Assembly: GCA_033297075.1 (NCBI GenBank)
Contig: MU858166.1
Coordinates: forward strand, 1-64,000
Direction: 5' to 3'
Source: Rhypophila decipiens
Lineage: Eukaryota > Ascomycota > Sordariomycetes > Sordariales > Naviculisporaceae
Length of the DNA stretch: 64,000 nt
Part shown: positions 10,507 to 22,557 of the stretch, piece after piece
Position numbering within the stretch: position 1 is the first letter of the stretch
Layout: each line of letters opens with the position of its first letter
Program-made: the position numbers and the translations under genes
Notes under the pieces: model-generated
What the model was told of the DNA's origin: nothing
Database searches by the model: none
What the model saw: only the letters and a program-made list of their open reading frames with translations

Positions 10507-11082
10507 GAGGCAGGACCGTGTTTGGTTTCGGAGCAGATGGTTAGAAGAAGCAGGACAGCCGTAGTACTTGATGGAAACGAGCTTGGGATGAACTCTGATT
10601 GTAAACGAAAATGACTGTTTTGGGCTATTCTCGCTGCAACCTTGCTGGAATCCAGTGGGTTGTTCCTGCCCCTGGCACTGCGGCCTGCCCGTATGCGTAG
10701 GGGCTGTTGCCAGGATGCCGGAGAGACGGGCGGTCGATGTGTGCTGGTGCAGCTGTGATGCCTTATTTCCGGTGGCCGGGTAAGGAAATGGCACATACAG
10801 TACCTGTGTGTCCCGGTCCCTGCTCCCTGTATTACAGGGGCACGATTTCTCCTCTGACGTAGTACCTTATGGTACAGTACCATGTATATAAGACCGAAGG
10901 ATCCCCAGGTCTATGTGGTTCCAGTTTCGACTTTGTTCCCTTCCATTACCACACTTCCCTTCCTTTCTCAACGATTGATTTTTCCACATCAGCACGGCTG
11001 GTCGTCACAAGCTCCCATACACCTGTAGTAGCAACCAAGGTCGTGAGATTCTGAGAACCCCCGGCCCTCGGTCAAATCTAAA
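10507..11082. promoter_or_regulatory. Promoter region of the SUKH-like gene
   Basis: These 576 bases hold the 3' flank of the LysM gene and the promoter of the gene starting at 11083. A perfect 15-base palindrome (ATGGTAC-A-GTACCAT, 10869-10883) lies one base upstream of a TATATAAG box (10885-10892), about 190 bases before the start codon. Confidence 0.55.
10885..10892 (+). promoter_or_regulatory. TATA box candidate for the gene at 11083
   Basis: The sequence TATATAAG matches the eukaryotic TATA consensus. It lies about 190 bases upstream of the ATG, leaving room for a 5' UTR of about 150 bases. A palindrome abuts it upstream. Confidence 0.5.
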
Positions 11083-11914
11083 ATGACAAGCCCAACTTCC
11101 ACATCATCAGCAGCAGTCTACTCCCGCGAAACAGCCATCGAAGCCATAACATCATTCTACTCCTTCCTCGCAAACAATATCCCCGGCCTATCACCCAAAG
11201 ACGTAAAATCCGCCCCGTCAAATGGCTGGCCCGAGCTATCGGACAATGACCTCCTTGCGCCCTTGAACAAAACCTCCTCCGTCCTCTCCCTCCTCCGCCA
11301 CCTCCCCTCTCTGCAACCCTCCTCATGCGACCTGACCCAAATGGCCCCCGAGACGTCAGCGATCAACTACGCCTCCCCCTCAGTCAAGTGGTCTCTCGAG
11401 CGCTCACCCCCGTCAATCCAAGGATCCCTCGAACCCTTTGGCGCAGGCAAAATCCCCGCGCACGTGGCCGTCTTGACCCAAGGCAGCCGATACGGCAGCT
11501 GGCTCCTTTTGGACACCGAGAAAGGCACAGTGACGGATTATATCCAGTTCGAAAGGCCCGAGCGAGACTCACCCGGTCCAGACGAGCAAGATCATTGGCG
11601 GGCTTATCGCACTTTGGCTGTGCAGGAATTCTTTGAAGAGTGGAAGGAAAAGTTTCGCTCGCTGGAGTGGGTGGTTTTGCCGGATGATGGGGATGATGGG
11701 GTTATGTATCGCTTTGATGGGGAGACGGATGTAAGTCTTTTTTCTGAATAAAGTTGTGTTGCTGTGAAGAGAGTTTTGCTGACCTGGGCTATGTGTGATG
11801 CAAAAATAGGAGATTCGGCAGATTTATAGGGAACACGGCTGGCCTGACAACTTTCGCAAGGACGAGTGCCGGGTTGCGTTGAAGGAGTGGTATAAGAAGA
11901 AGAGGGTTGAGTAG
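11083..11914 (+). CDS. SUKH (SMI1/KNR4)-like protein, candidate immunity protein
   Basis: Spliced model: 11083-11730 and 11810-11914, giving 250 aa; the 79-nt intron runs from gtaagt to aaatag and falls between codons. There is no signal peptide, so the protein should be cytosolic. The order of features resembles the SUKH superfamily: an N-terminal helical part with P-S-N-G-W-P, a central strand pair ending in GSRYGSWLLLDTEKGTVTDY, then a late helix EFFEEWKEKFRSLEW. Established knowledge: SUKH includes yeast Smi1/Knr4 and bacterial immunity proteins against nuclease toxins. The superfamily call is inferred by eye; the protein belongs in any case to a common fungal family of unknown function. 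It lies directly downstream of the LysM gene in the same orientation. Confidence 0.7.
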
Positions 11915-12223
11915 GGTGCTTGGGCGGAGAAGAGATGCAGACATGCAAATGGCGAGATGTGAACGAAATCTGGATATGAAGAGGGTTGCAAATAGACAGA
12001 CTACCCGAGAAAAGATATGTAAAACAGGATCGCAAAATCAGTAAAATAAATCAGCCGCCCGCCGCCTATGCAATGCATCTAGAAAGACAAAAACTCCATG
12101 ACTCCTTACAGGCGCCAAATGATACAAAGGCCCAGCCCCGTGTATAACCTTGAACCCTTGCTCTCCATCTCCCTGCACTCATCGACCATTACTGTAGCAA
12201 CTAGCATGCATTATGTGTGCTAT
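11915..12223. other. Intergenic region between two converging genes
   Basis: About 310 bases separate the 3' ends of the SUKH-like gene (+) and the GPI-type gene (-). Both 3' UTRs should lie here; nothing else is seen. Confidence 0.5.
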
Positions 12224-13017
12224 TCAAAGCACAAGAGCTCCCCCAACCACAGCCGCGGCGCCAGCAACACCAAAGAGCAACCCCCCAGCAGGCTGTGTGA
12301 CCAAGGCCGCGGCCGCGCCCGTTGAAGACGACGTCGTGCTGGTCGTGGTAGTGCTTGCCTCGACTTTTGAATATCCAGACGTAATGGTCACTGGGAAAAG
12401 GTTCTTGTCGACATCCGTAATTGCAGTGGTATAAAAGTCTTTCCCAAAGGTATCCTCGTCGCCGTTGGTAGTATGACGGTAGGTCAGGGTCCCCTCGCAT
12501 GAGGCCGTGTTAGACGTGACGTCGCAGATGATGGTACCGGTTCTGTAGATATGTTCAGTCAGTTGTTACCTGCGGCTCGCCCTTGAATAGATAAAAGCAG
12601 AGAAAGAGAAAGAAGAGAAAAAACATACGTCGTCCTCTCCACAAGTGTTGTCGTCTTTGTCCCATTCCCCGGGCCCGGGTTCCACACACTCACTGCCTGC
12701 GTCGCCTTGGCGACATCGTATTCCCAGCGAGTGGGCTCTTGCGTGACGGTGCCGCCTATTGCGGAGCAAGGGTCGGCATCTGCTCCTGAACCTCCGGGGG
12801 TTCCGGAGCAAAAGATATAGTAGACCGTTCTCGTCGGCAAGGCCTCGAGGACCGCGCCGAGGACTGTTACGGTGGGTTCGGTTGTTGCGGTAGGCTTGGT
12901 TAGGCCGGGAAGTAGGACATTGACCTTGTCTTCTGTCGTGCTGAGTTGTGCATGTACCGCCGAGCCTAGGAGTCCGAGAAAGACGCCGCCCGTTGCTAGG
13001 AGCTGAGATTGGAGCAT
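12224..13017 (-). CDS. GPI-anchor-type secreted surface protein
   Basis: Spliced model on the minus strand: 13017-12629 and 12542-12224, giving 235 aa. The 86-nt intron (gtatgt to ctacag) keeps frame. Residues 1-23 form a signal peptide ending VHAQ. A domain of about 150 residues with paired cysteines follows (IFCSGTPGGSG, DPCSAIGG, IICDVTSNTASCEG). Then comes a Ser/Thr-rich stretch (ASTTTTSTTSSSTGAA) and a C-terminal hydrophobic segment (GLLFGVAGAAAVVGGALVL) with no charged residues after it. That layout is the usual signature of a GPI-anchored cell-surface protein. I do not recognise the core domain. Its 3' end faces the SUKH-like gene. Confidence 0.75.
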
Positions 13018-14424
13018 GCTGAGCTCTGGTCTGGACTGAACTGATGGCTGGAAGAATGTGGTTTTTTTAAGTATGAGAGCGGAAAGATGACAATTCAGGG
13101 TCTTTCTCGAGGCGAGGAGAGGGTCGGCGACAATGTGGTCTTATAGTGATTCGACAAGCTCACCAGGATTTTCGCATTCGGCACATTAAGTCCGAGGTGG
13201 ATGGCTGTGGCATCTAATCCGGGATTGCCAAGATCGGCAAAGCAATCAGGGGCTGTGCCGTTTTCCGGGGTCGCCCATCATTTCCCAAGCGGATGGGTCA
13301 CGCATCTTGTTGACCTCGATCCTTACGGCGCATGCTGACATGGGCGAGATGTTGGTGATCAGCGTCTATTGGCCGACAATAGACCATATGGGCCTCTTGC
13401 TCGGCGGTTTCAGATCCTTCCTCTTACTGATGTGCAAATTAGATTATTAGTCTTGGAGTCCGGCAGAGCAACCGAAGCTTACACCCGAGCTTCTGTGAGG
13501 AAAATGTGAGACTGACTGACCCGTTGAGATGTCGTAAAAGGACTCTTCTTGGCTTAGCCATCCCAAGCTTGAGCGGCCTGTTTTCTCGCCAGTCAATATC
13601 TCACCTCCCAGGCGACGAAAAGCAACAGCAACACGGTAAGTCGTAGTTGCTGATGAAAAAAGCTGTGGTGAGAGTGTGTCGTGAGTGATCAATCCACGGC
13701 AAGGAACTGAGAGCCTGGCGGTAGATTGCTCGTGCGGGTAGAGTAGAAAGTTTGAATCGTCGTGATTCGCACCTTATCGTCGCGGTGCAGCTACGCAAAA
13801 AGTTAAAGGACGGCGTGCTGGTGGTCTCAGGAAAGGATACAAAGCCCGCACAATGCGGGATCCGTTCATCAGTCATGAACCTTCCCATGGGAATCTGCCG
13901 CTCAGTGCTCCCTAGGGCGTGGTGGCAGGTGGTCCTGCCGCAAGCTCCCAAACCTTAACTGACTTAAGGTGCCTCAGGCTTCCTCGACCACTGGCACTCA
14001 GAGTCCCGCAGGGGGTATATGTACCAGTCCAATAACTATGATCGCCTTCGGGCACCTGGTCAATGTAAGTAGCGTTGCGCTCCTAAAAACCCTTCCTCAT
14101 TCGAACAAAATAACTAACTTGTCTCCCTCACAGTTGAAACAATACAGAGAAGGTTAGCATGGCCCCTGCACTAAGGATGACACGTTATTCAAAGAGAAGC
14201 AAACAATTTTTTTGCCTTTTTGGCCATTTATCTAGGACAGATTCTTTCTTTCTGATAATCTTGATCGTCAACGTGGTGCAAGGCTGCGGGTTCGAACCAC
14301 TCGGGGATTCTGTTATTCTTAACAATGTCTCCACATTCGCTTAATTTCTATCGGTCAATTTGATTTGAAAGCCATTCATACGATCCAGCAGCAGTCATTC
14401 CCGTCTCCGCGCTCTACGTGATGT
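13018..14424. other. Intergenic, promoter side of the GPI-type gene
   Basis: These 1.4 kb hold the promoter of the GPI-type gene and the 3' flank of the SNF2 gene. Short open frames show no family features. A TTCGAAC word at 14290-14296 resembles a tRNA T-loop, but the arms do not pair well on either strand. Confidence 0.5.
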
Positions 14425-17400
14425 CTAGGAATGTGCATCCTCCTCCTGATGCTCTTGAGCAGCCCCCAAGCCATCCTCCCTAACAACCCCAAACGAAGCG
14501 ACTTGCCGTTTCTTAACCTGCTGCGACATCATTTGCTCCTCAATTGTGTCCTTGATAAAATACCTTGTAACCTGCACTTTCTTCTCTTGTCGCAATCGGA
14601 TAGCTCGAGCAATGGCTTGGTTCTCCACGCTCGGGTTCCACTGCGGTTCGACAATAAAGATGCGATTCGCGGCGGTGAGATTCAGTCTATACAGAAACAG
14701 TCAAGTCAGCTTCTTTCTCTCCTACTTGAGGTATATCAGTCAGACTAACCCGAATGCGCCCGTGCCAGTCGTCATCAGCAGGACTGGAGCGCTATCCTTT
14801 GCCGCGAAACGGTCGATGATCCGTTGGCGCTCTGATAACAGGCATTTCCCGTCAATGCGGTCGAATTCAATCTGCTCCTTACGGAGAGTCTTGGCGATCA
14901 GGTCAAGAGTCCGCGTCCAGCAGGAGAAGATGATGCTAAAGAGTTGTCAGATGTTGGAGCGTCAAAGCAGGTCAAACACGATCAGTAAAGCAATACTGAC
15001 CTTTTACTTTCGACAATATCCTTTTTGACATCCTCAACCAAGGCCTCCATCTTTGTCGAGTATCCGACATGGTTGAAGTATGCGTCTTGGTGCATGTCCC
15101 TGTCTGTGGACTCTGTTCTGTCGGCATCTTGCATAACGACATCCGTCGCATCGTCCGCTCGGACGACTGTGTTCCCATTTCTAAGGCAAAGCGGACAAGT
15201 CCTCATGTTCTCCAGCCCAGGGAGCCCACTGAAATCCTCGAGACACTCAAGGCAAAACGAGTGAGGACAATCACCCGCAAAGTTATGTTGCGCACCGGCA
15301 GCCAGGCCAATAATAGGTCGGAATGCTTTACACCCGTCGCAAAGCAGCTCAGACCCAGCACCTAGTTCGCTTATAAACGCTTCTCTCTCGGCAGTCTTTT
15401 CATCTTTCATATCTCGCTTCTTCCACGAGAATGGCTTCTGGAATGTCCCGTGGTTACACAAGATCCTAAGCTGGAGGTGTGCCTGGAACAGCCCAAACTG
15501 GGTTTTCTTCCAGGACTGTAGGCTATGATAGTGTCCATAGCCTGCCCCACCGGCGCGGTGCTCCTGCGTGCGCATGTATCGATCGAGGATGTTGGTCGTC
15601 TTTGCGTATTGTCGCTTCTCGTCATCCGTGAGTTCGAGCGTTCTCGTTTGCTCGTCGCAGCCCGGCAGCGTGAGGATATCCTTTGTCCGCCGGAGACAGA
15701 GCGATCTGTACAGAAGAATCAGCCGCTCTTTGGCAATGGGCTTGCCTTCCTCGTACGGGGCGCAGATGAAGCGTCGGAATTGTGCTATGCTGTGGAACGG
15801 CTCGGCGCGTAAGAAGGCAAACAAGGCTCCAATGTCCTCGAGACGGTTCTGGATTGGAGTGCCGGTCAAGCACCATCGGGACCGAGCTTCAAGGTCAGCG
15901 CAATGTCGATACAAAGTTGTTGCTTGTCGGCGGATGATGTGCCCTATTGCATGTTAGCGTAATGCGATAATTGCTCCAAAGCAAATAACGTACCCTCGTC
16001 AAGGACCACGCGGTACCAGTTGATCTTGTGAAGTTGGGATTTCTTGGCAGTCGCCTCCGCAGCCAGGGTATTGTATGTTGTTATGACTACATCCGACTGT
16101 TCCAACGCACCAAGCTCCCGCTCCCTCCCCGGACCATGATACTTGAGCGTCTTGAGAGCATCGCCAGTGTGGTCGCGGATCTCTTTTAGCCAGTGGTTGA
16201 TCAAAAGGGCCGACGGTACGATGATGAGACTAGAATGTGAGTGTCGTCGAATTTTGCTGCTCGTGTGTTCATCATTCTTCCTCTGATCTGCCCAGGCATG
16301 CGACGCGTCAAGTGTCTGTACGATGAGAGCCAAAATACAGAGAGATTTGCCCATGCCCATCTCGTCAGACAGTACACCGCCTCCCATTTCTTCGACTTTG
16401 ACAGGCGAGCTTGTCTTGGTGATGCGGTGAATAAACCTGAATGGAAAAGTGAAATGAGCCCGAAGAACGGCTAGTCAGTCAACATCCGGTAGCAAAACTT
16501 ACATTTCTTGGCCGTTTTTGGTCGTCTTCTCCCACAAACGCCGCTGCTCGGGGATATCTCCGGATTCGCGCTGCAGCATGAACGACAGTGCTTGCTGCTG
16601 GTGCCTGTGAATTCTCAGCAAATGGGCATTTTCCCAAAGTCTTTTGGGTTCACACACATAAGAAGCGGTGTCTTCAGCCTTTGATCACCGGTCTCATTTT
16701 CAAGGCCATTCTCCTTGTCTTCTGCCGAGATATGCACCTCCTCCATAAACTTGTCCAGTTTGGTTTTTGCTGTCCTCGGTTTGGATGCAGGTGATATTTC
16801 CTTTTGGATTTCCTCCTCGACTAAATCTCCATGAACATCCGGAAAGATGATCATATGCGGATTCGACTGGTTGGAATACGGGTATTGTGACCTGTAACAG
16901 TCTGGACGCTGCAACCACAGCTTGTGGCCTGACAAGACGGCGCCGACCTCATCGCGGAGGCTCTGTGGTCCGTATATGTTGATGTCGACATGGACCAAGG
17001 CGTCTTCCGGCTTCGTTGCTCTGCCGATTTCCTTGCACAGTCTTTCTGTGATACCAACTGCCTCAACTTGAATCGCTGGGCCCTTGCGGAGAAGCGATTC
17101 CAAGGGTTTGGTCATGTTATCGCGCAGAAATCCGAACTTGGTTTCGTCTGGAAGGGTGAGAAGGATGTGTGCCGTGTTCGGTATGACTTTGAACTTCTGC
17201 ACGTCATCTGGCCGGGATGCAGCGAGTTTCTTCAGGCTCTCGACGAGATGCTCCATACGCTTCGGCACTAGCTTGACGTCCTGCCGATAGAGCTGTCAAG
17301 ATGTCAGCAGGAGGACCTCTCAGCGGACCTGGCATCGTGCGGACTTACCATGCCATAACAGACCTTGTCAGCATCGTCGACGAGCATTCCATCATCTGTT

Positions 17401-17804
17401 GCAGTAGCCTCTTCGGCCATATCAATCATCTCCACATCGGACGAGTGGTCCGAGTTGGAAGAAATCCAAGGTGAGCTTTGCTCGTGTTGATTTGACTGGC
17501 CATCTTCTTGATGCTGGTGGTCGGCCCAATGCCTGACACCATCCTGGATATCATATAGCGCAGCAACGTCCAGATGTTGAATATTTTCTGTGTCTCCCAG
17601 ATTTTCCAGGTCTATGGAATCCCGTAGGAACGCGTCGAAATCAAGGGTACCGAAATCGAACTCGTCTGTCAGAACCGGCGGTGGATTGTGTGAGGGAGGG
17701 GAAGGATACGAATTTCGATTCACTGCAGGAGTGGGCTCGGAGGACGGAGCGTGCCATGGTAGTCCATCCGTGTTGTCGTTTAGTATACTCGATATTGAAG
17801 CCAT
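14425..17804 (-). CDS. SNF2-family DNA-dependent ATPase with RING insert (Rad5/Rad16/HLTF-like)
   Basis: Seven-exon model on the minus strand: 17804-17349, 17292-16658, 16604-16503, 16436-15994, 15943-15001, 14935-14750, 14686-14425, giving 1008 aa. Introns are 50-66 nt and frame-consistent; one has a less usual donor (gtgtgt). An acidic, low-complexity N-terminus is followed by a fungal N-terminal domain. The ATPase core has motif I DEMGMGKS at about 422-429, motif II as DEGH at about 544-547, and CLTGTPIQN at about 570. A C3HC4 RING finger sits between the two lobes at about 747-798 (CDGCKAF ... CPHSFCLECL ... CPLC). Lobe 2 ends with the TTGTGAFGLNLT and QWNPSVENQAIARAIRLRQ motifs. Rad5/Rad16-type proteins remodel chromatin and act as E3 ligases in DNA repair in the nucleus. 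The exact orthology (Rad5, Rad16 or Uls1) is not settled by eye. Confidence 0.9.
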
Positions 17805-18814
17805 CTTGAATAATTCTGATCCTTGGGGATAGCGAGGAATTGGGCATGGAGTTGTGCAAGATTGGTGTTTCTGATCAAGCGAGACGTGGTGCGGATTACG
17901 GTCGTTTTCCTCATCGCAGGACCTCCATAATTGAGCGGAAGTCAGTGTCTATTCCCAGACTTGGAAGTTACTACTGTGTGATGGTGGACTCTTGAAGACT
18001 GGAGGAAGGAAGATAACAATTGTGCCTTACAAGATTGGACCCACTGTTAGTGCTGACGCATGTTCTCATTCAAACCCGCTCGGAAGCCGGGCAATCACTA
18101 CCAGATGCTCTAGGCCTCCTTCCGTGTTATCGAGGGGACGGTCGGGGAACCTGCAGTGTGTGACCTGCAGCCAAAGGCCCTTGCACTGCATTTTTAGCGC
18201 CAAGGAGGATGGATGGAGGCCTCTATCCGTACAACCACGAACAATTTTTCACCACAGTTCGCCCACGATCAAGCCCAACCGTACTCATTAAATGAGGTGC
18301 TACACGACGATGAACCGCCTTATCTTGGACCAATGACTCCAATTTGTCCATGTTCCTTCATTTTTCTCAGTGGCATATCGGCTGGTAAACCATGACTGTC
18401 GCTGGTGATGGCAGTGCATGGTTGCCTTGTCTCTCCTTGACGCTTCCAGGCAGCGAGGGTCCACTGAGACGCCCAGAGGTCGCCAACATGCCGTCCGCCT
18501 TGAAGACAACTTGGCGGGCCAATAGGATTTCTGCCAGTTCATGTTCTCTCCTGCTCTGCTCCGGGACCCCAAGTGTGGCGGTGCACGACACTTGGTAGTA
18601 CCTTTGGCTGCATGGGAAACAGGGTGGACAGGGGGTAGAGCCTCGTCTGGTAATTGGTGCTGGCTCTCCAACCTGCTGAGGGGGTTCGGGTTTGTTCTCA
18701 AATGGTCTCTACGATCCATCTACCCATCGGGATGAAAGGGGCCAGCAAGTCTCTTCGGAACTACGTCAGCGCCGATATGAGAGTTGAGCACAAACAAGCT
18801 CTTCGATACACAAG
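17805..18814. promoter_or_regulatory. Divergent intergenic region of SNF2 and NACHT genes
   Basis: This 1.0-kb region lies between two divergent start codons and should contain both promoters. I see no gene in it. Confidence 0.5.
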
Positions 18815-21800
18815 ATGGCTGAGATCTCAAGAACCGAAACCATTGATATCACTAACGATGACAACAACGAAGAGGCGGTCGATGCTTTTGCGACAACCGT
18901 AGAGATCATTTTCCGCACAGCATTGGAGGATTTCAAGACGACCCATCCGGACCAATGCGAGATCTTTACGGGCAAAGGGATCGACCATGTCAAACGCAAG
19001 ATCATAGCCATCCAGAGCCAGCAGGAGCGGCACAAAACGATGATGAACTTTGCGCGAATCCAGTCTTACCTTGAGAGATTTGCCGAGTTCGACTCAGTCT
19101 GCAAATCTGCCAAGATTGGTGGTGAAGCTTCCGAGGAACTCTCAGAATTCATATGGGGCCCGACAACCTATATCCTGCAGATCTCTCAAGAAGACCACAC
19201 TGTCTTGGACTTTATTCTGGATGCCTATGAACGATTCGGTCAGCGGATCCCGGCCATTTCGGTCTGCAGTGATCTTATCAGAGAGAAACCTAACATGATT
19301 AAATGCATTGCCTTCATGTATCATGATCTCCTGAAGTTTTATCAGACTCTTGTCCGATTCTTGACTGGCCGAGGTGAGGCATAACTTGTGTGAATACAAT
19401 TTCACTTTATAGATCTTGCTGACATGGCTCCCAGGATGGAGAAAGAGATTCCAGGCAAACTGGAAAGACTATCAACAGTCCTTCGAAACCCTACTTAAGA
19501 GCTTTGACGCTCATGCCAAGGTGCTGAAGAACTTGCTGGACGCGTGGCAAAGGCAGGCCTCGAAGGACACCAGCGGTCGGCTAGACGACCACATTATGCG
19601 GACGCAGGACAACCACAGCCAGGTCATGATGCAGCAAGATCAAATCGGACACGATGTGCGCCAGACTCACCAGGTGACACGAGATATACAGCAGCAAATG
19701 GGCGACCATGTTATGAGAAGCCAAGATGACCACGAGTTTGTGCGGATGCAGTTCTCGTTGAATAACCGGAACCAGGAGCTCTTGCTGCAGAGTAGCCGAG
19801 ACATCACTCGCCACCTGAATGATCAGACCATACGAGCCAATGATAACCACCAAGAACTCCAACATCACATCGATCAGTACCAACGAGACCGTGTAGAGAT
19901 GTTGAACAAGGCCAAAGAGGATGAGAGAAGACGAAAGGAGGACAAGAGACACGAAGTCTTGACATGGATGTCGACACCTGGTGTCCCTCAATCAGAGTAC
20001 CATGCCAAGTTCAAAGAGACGCGGGCTGAGTTCCCGGATACGGGCTTGTGGATTTTGTTTGAAGAGAAGATATTCAACTGGATGATCGAGGAAGTTCCCA
20101 CGCACTCCATGTTATGGCTGAACGGAAAGAAGGGTGCAGGTAGGTTTCCTAATTTCTGCCACATATGGTTAGTAGACTAACAGCTACTACCTCGTACGTA
20201 TAGGCAAAACCATCCTCGCATCACTCCTTGTCGACAAGTGTATGGAAGTCGAGGAGTTCAAGACGAGCTACTTCTACTGTCGCGAGGACGACAGCAACCA
20301 AAACACGTACATGTCAATTCAAAAGGGGCTCTTACGCCAAATGGTAATCCACGAGGAAGAAATGATAGCAACCTGTCACGAGAAGAAGATTAGAGGAGAG
20401 GAGAGGCTCAACAACATGTCTACGGTCACGAACCTTCTGGATCTCTTTTGCGAATTCGAGATGAACCAGTTCATTATAATCGATGGTCTTGACGAGTGCA
20501 GCCCTGCAGAGATCAGACCTCTCATCAAGTATTGGACTGATGTGGTGGCAAAGTGCGACAACTACAACCCAGGCAAGATTCGTATCCTTCTTGTCAGTCA
20601 GGACATGCCTGAGATACGGAAGCAGATGCAGCCTGCCACCATTTTCAATCTTCATCCGGACCAGTCCGATACAGATATTCGGAAATATGTGGCCAAGCGC
20701 TTCTTGAAACTGCAAGACAGATTCAAGTTGACAGACGACGAGACAAGGTTGTCACGCGAGCTTATTTGCTCGCGGTCAGAAGGTGAGATGACTTCCATTA
20801 CTTTTTGTTCAGTCTGGTAAAACTTTGTCTAATCCGGAAGTGAGCAGGGATGTTTCTCTATGCCTTCCTCACAATGAAGAATCTGTTGGACCAGGCGACA
20901 ACGGGAGATGTCAAGGACGAGATAAAGGAGAACAATCTGCCGGCAACTCTAGAGATAGCGTAAGTGGGCAATTCCATGCTGGCGTAGCGCCGTAGCAGCA
21001 AGCCGTGATTGACAATCGTTACACAGATACCGAAAGATCATAGACCGACTCCAACGCACACTCGGCAAGAGGCAGTGGGAGATGGCGCGGAAGCTCTTCG
21101 GCTGGCTAGCCGGGGCGAAACGGCCCTTGCAGTGGCATGAAATCCAGGCTGCATTGTCGATCCGAGCCGACAAGACGCCGGGGGAGGAGCCTATTGATTA
21201 CCACAACAATCAGTTACGGAGGGATATTCGTGAAATTTGCGGCTCGCTTGTTCAGGTTCTTGAGGATCGCATCGAGTTCATCCACAGCACCACAAGATCG
21301 TAAGTATGACTCGTATGAGGGCTGACAGACCACCAGACACAAGCTAACAGCACCAACCATAGGCATATCGTCAAAAGCGAACACCTCGACGAACGGCTCA
21401 TTGAGTACGACCTGACCCGCCTTTGCCTGCGTTACCTGACCCTGCCCTGCTTTCGCCCAGATATCACCGACGAGAACATCAAACACTATGCAAGAGAGGG
21501 CTGGTATTCTTTTCAAGACTATGCCATCTCGAAATGGAAACTCCATCTTGAAAACTTGATTCGCATCACGTTTCCCCTATTTCTGCATCCCCAACATGGG
21601 GCCAACTGTACAGAAAAGTTTGGTGCCACTTTGGCCGAGTTCCTTGCTTTCCACCAGGGGAGCATCGCCGCCGCTGCCCAAGAGAGACAGCAGACAGGCT
21701 CGCGACGGACGACCGTTCTTGCCGTTCAAACAGCCCCAGCCCCAGCCCCAGCCCCAGCGCTACTCTCACCTCCTGCGCCCCAACAATCTCCGCAAGGGTC

Positions 21801-22557
21801 TCGTTCCCCGACTCCGCTGGCACATTCTCAGGCACCCGCACCACAGCCAGGCATCATCGACCCCGCGGCCCCAGCCCAGTTCTGCCAGCCATTCCAAGGT
21901 TTGCCCTTCCACCAGGACCTCGTCTCCCTCTGGACGCACGTCTGCAAGCACCAAACAAGCGAATTTAAAGAACGAAACCGCATAAGTCTGCCACAGCTGG
22001 CCACCCTCGTGGAACGAATCCGCACAAGCCTCGAAAGTCTCTCGCTCGAGTCCCGCCCTGACTCTATCAACGGAAAATCCCTCCGCAAATTCTACGGTCA
22101 CAATTTCTTCAAATGCCAGCGTATAACATGCGACTACTTCCACGAAGGATTCGATACCAAGGCCGCGCTGGACAAACATTCGAACCGACACGACAGGCCG
22201 TTCCCGTGTCCTGTCCAAGGATGCTCAATCGTGGCATTTGGCTTCTCCACAAACAAAGACCGCGACAAACATATAAGGCTGTATCATCCAGACGACGAAG
22301 ACGCCGGGCCGGCGCGATTCGTGGCGGGGGACCTGGGCGAGCTCGGCGGTGGAAAAAAGACGGCAGTTGCCAAGTGGGAGTGTGATCTTTGTCCGAGGAA
22401 ATTTACGCGGCAGGCGAATCTAAAGGCCCATGTGGATAATCACTTTGGGACTAGGAATCACGCTTGTGAGACTTGTGGCAAGATGTTTACTCGGGCCTAT
22501 GATAGGAATCGGCATCGCAAGATTCATGTGCGGAGGCCTGTTGTTAGGGGGGGATAG
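18815..22557 (+). CDS. NACHT/STAND (NLR-like) protein with four C-terminal C2H2 zinc fingers
   Basis: Six-exon model: 18815-19373, 19435-20139, 20204-20782, 20848-20959, 21027-21299, 21363-22557, giving 1140 aa. Introns are 61-67 nt and every junction keeps frame. The N-terminus (about 100-200) resembles the helical domain found before NACHT in fungal STAND proteins (SEFIWGPTTYILQ, FILDAYERFGQRIP). A coiled-coil-like, Gln/Asp/His-rich region follows at about 240-350. NACHT: P-loop GKKGAGKT at 417-424, Walker B FIIIDGLDEC with DGLDE at 515-519, and a winged-helix-like part after it. A Pro/Ala-rich hinge lies near 865-915. Four C2H2 fingers sit at about 994-1019, 1025-1051, 1083-1103 and 1111-1131, each with two Cys and two His. 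Fungal NLRs usually end in ankyrin, WD40 or TPR repeats, so the zinc-finger end is unusual. A role in non-self recognition or transcription is inference. Confidence 0.88.
21731..21758 (+). repeat. (CCAGCC)n microsatellite in the NACHT gene
   Basis: A perfect hexamer run encodes a Pro-Ala dipeptide stretch in the hinge between the NACHT part and the zinc fingers. Such tracts can change length between strains. Confidence 0.8.

Noticed and set aside
14262..14310. tRNA-like TTCGAAC word and CCGAGTGGTT on the other strand
   Set aside because: The flanking bases do not form a T-arm on the plus strand, only four of five pairs form on the minus strand, and no matching acceptor stem is found.
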